The translations under genes were made by a program, and so were the position numbers. DNA of 22,853 nt, from the NCBI GenBank assembly GCA_964411675.1, contig CAYPLR010000026.1, positions 1 through 22,853 on the forward strand, given 5' to 3'. Position 1 is the first letter of the stretch. Each line of letters begins with the position of its first letter. Shown here piece by piece: positions 21,901-22,853 of this stretch. The stretch is from JAAYBG01 sp964411675 (lineage in GTDB: Bacteria > Bacillota_I > Bacilli_A > ML615J-28 > CAG-698). The notes below the pieces were generated by a model that saw nothing but the letters and a program-made list of their open reading frames with translations, did not search any database and had not been told where the DNA came from.

Positions 21901-22791
21901 ATGAAAACTAAAGTTGGAATTGTTGGTTTATGTGGACAATCAATTTTTATGCGAATCGATCATTTTCATAGGCCTGAAGAAACGCTGCACGCTTCTGATG
22001 TCCATCAAGAAGTTGGTGGGAAAGGATATAATCAAGCTGTTGCCGTGAAAAGACTGGGTGGTGAGCCTTTCTTTATAGGTGCAGTTGGTGATGATGCTTA
22101 TGGAAATGATTGCTGTGATTACTTAATCGACCAAGGGATTAAACATCATATCATAAAGAAACCAGGGAAAACAGCGTTAGCCATAATTCTGTGTAATAAA
22201 AAAGGAAACAATCAAGTGACAGTTTATCCCGGTAACACTCTTGAAGAAAAAGATTTATCAGTATTTTTTAAAGAAGTAAAGGATTTTGATTTTTTGCTTT
22301 TAAATCAAGAGATTCCACAAACTGTCATGAATAGGGTTATTGAATGGGCTGAAAAAAACAATATGAAAGTGATTCTTAATCCCGCACCAGTCACTTCATT
22401 TACATTGCAAATGTCACGACACGCTTGGCTGATTACTCCTAATTGGCATGAAGTTAGAGAATTGTTCGCCCTTAATGAGGTTCATCATCTAGAAAATTTG
22501 ATTGATGCTTTACCAAAGCTTAATTTTCCAAGAATGGTCGTAACACTGGGAAAAGAAGGAGCTCTAGTACTAGAAGAAGGTAGGGTTCATCATTTACCTG
22601 CTATCAACGTAAAAGCAGTTGATACTACAGGTGCAGGGGATGTTTTCAATGCGGCTTTGGCGGTGGGATTAGGAGAAAAAATGACATTATTAGAAGCGAC
22701 AAAATTTGCACTAAAAGCTTCCGGATTTAGTGTAACCAAAGATTATGTAATGCCATCAATTCCTTATCGGGAAGAATTATTGAAACTATAA
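21901..22791 (+). CDS. PfkB/ribokinase family carbohydrate kinase
   Basis: A 296-residue kinase. The N-terminal PfkB signature region is VGGKGYNQAVAVKRLGG, given here as GGKGYNQA and KRLGG, typical of ribokinases. The later parts are LNPAPV, TPNWHEV, VTLGKEGAL, and the anion-hole/catalytic motif DTTGAGDVF with base Asp247. It phosphorylates a sugar or nucleoside at a hydroxymethyl group with ATP. Ribose is the default for this signature, but the N-terminal lid (FMRIDHFHRPEETL) is divergent, so the sugar is uncertain. ATG 21901 is chosen over 21889 because GGAGA lies five bases before it. It stands alone. The 62 bases after it to the window end show nothing. Confidence 0.88.
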   Translation: MKTKVGIVGLCGQSIFMRIDHFHRPEETLHASDVHQEVGGKGYNQAVAVKRLGGEPFFIGAVGDDAYGNDCCDYLIDQGIKHHIIKKPGKTALAIILCNKKGNNQVTVYPGNTLEEKDLSVFFKEVKDFDFLLLNQEIPQTVMNRVIEWAEKNNMKVILNPAPVTSFTLQMSRHAWLITPNWHEVRELFALNEVHHLENLIDALPKLNFPRMVVTLGKEGALVLEEGRVHHLPAINVKAVDTTGAGDVFNAALAVGLGEKMTLLEATKFALKASGFSVTKDYVMPSIPYREELLKL

Positions 22792-22853
22792 TTGAAGCAT
22801 TAGTTAGGTAAAGTAAGATTGATTTTTATTGTAAATTAAAAGTGAATATGTTA

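Overview
This is an AT-rich window with short intergenic gaps, purine-rich Shine-Dalgarno sites, TG-extended -10 promoters, encoded tRNA CCA and rho-independent terminators. TGA is used as a stop, tryptophan is TGG, and one gene starts with TTG. This suggests a low-GC Gram-positive bacterium, perhaps of the Erysipelotrichia or the Acholeplasma/Izemoplasma grade. That placement is an inference from style and gene content, because no phylogenetic marker protein lies in the window. I see no insertion sequence, prophage, CRISPR array or plasmid-type gene.

Layout. (1) 27-1176, minus: a FliB-type lysine N-methylase split by a one-base frameshift. (2) 1319-5326, plus: a small CPYC redox protein, a SAM methyltransferase plus family 2 glycosyltransferase pair, a UPF0316/DUF2179 membrane protein, a nucleotidyltransferase-fold protein and a small membrane protein. 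(3) 5423-8583, plus: a tight run of cysteine desulfurase, a WCTSC thioredoxin-like protein, a secreted thioredoxin-like domain fused to a DsbD/CcdA-like membrane domain, and an ECF S component. (4) 8604-9934, minus: a HAD phosphatase and a Crp/Fnr regulator, divergent from (5) 10237-11261, plus: thioredoxin and a Prx6-type peroxiredoxin. (6) 11419-13665, plus: a TetR repressor and a two-gene ABC exporter behind a perfect palindromic operator. (7) 13707-15670: a CBS-pair protein (minus), a 75-residue membrane protein (plus), then nitroreductase and glutathione peroxidase (minus). (8) 15804-18000, plus: tRNA-Thr(CGU), a GNAT acetyltransferase and a malic enzyme. (9) 18323-21806, plus: a fused arginine decarboxylase/agmatine deiminase followed by N-carbamoylputrescine amidase. 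(10) 21901-22791, plus: a ribokinase-family sugar kinase.

How the genes work together. The clearest system is the polyamine operon. Two genes appear to encode the whole arginine, agmatine, N-carbamoylputrescine, putrescine route, because the first two enzymes are joined in one 866-residue chain. Its promoter is covered by a 33-bp dyad. A second theme is thiol and peroxide chemistry: seven redox proteins lie in five transcription units, and a Crp/Fnr regulator sits divergent to the thioredoxin/peroxiredoxin pair. The cysteine desulfurase, thioredoxin and DsbD-like cluster looks like a pathway moving sulfur or electrons across the membrane, but its target is unknown.
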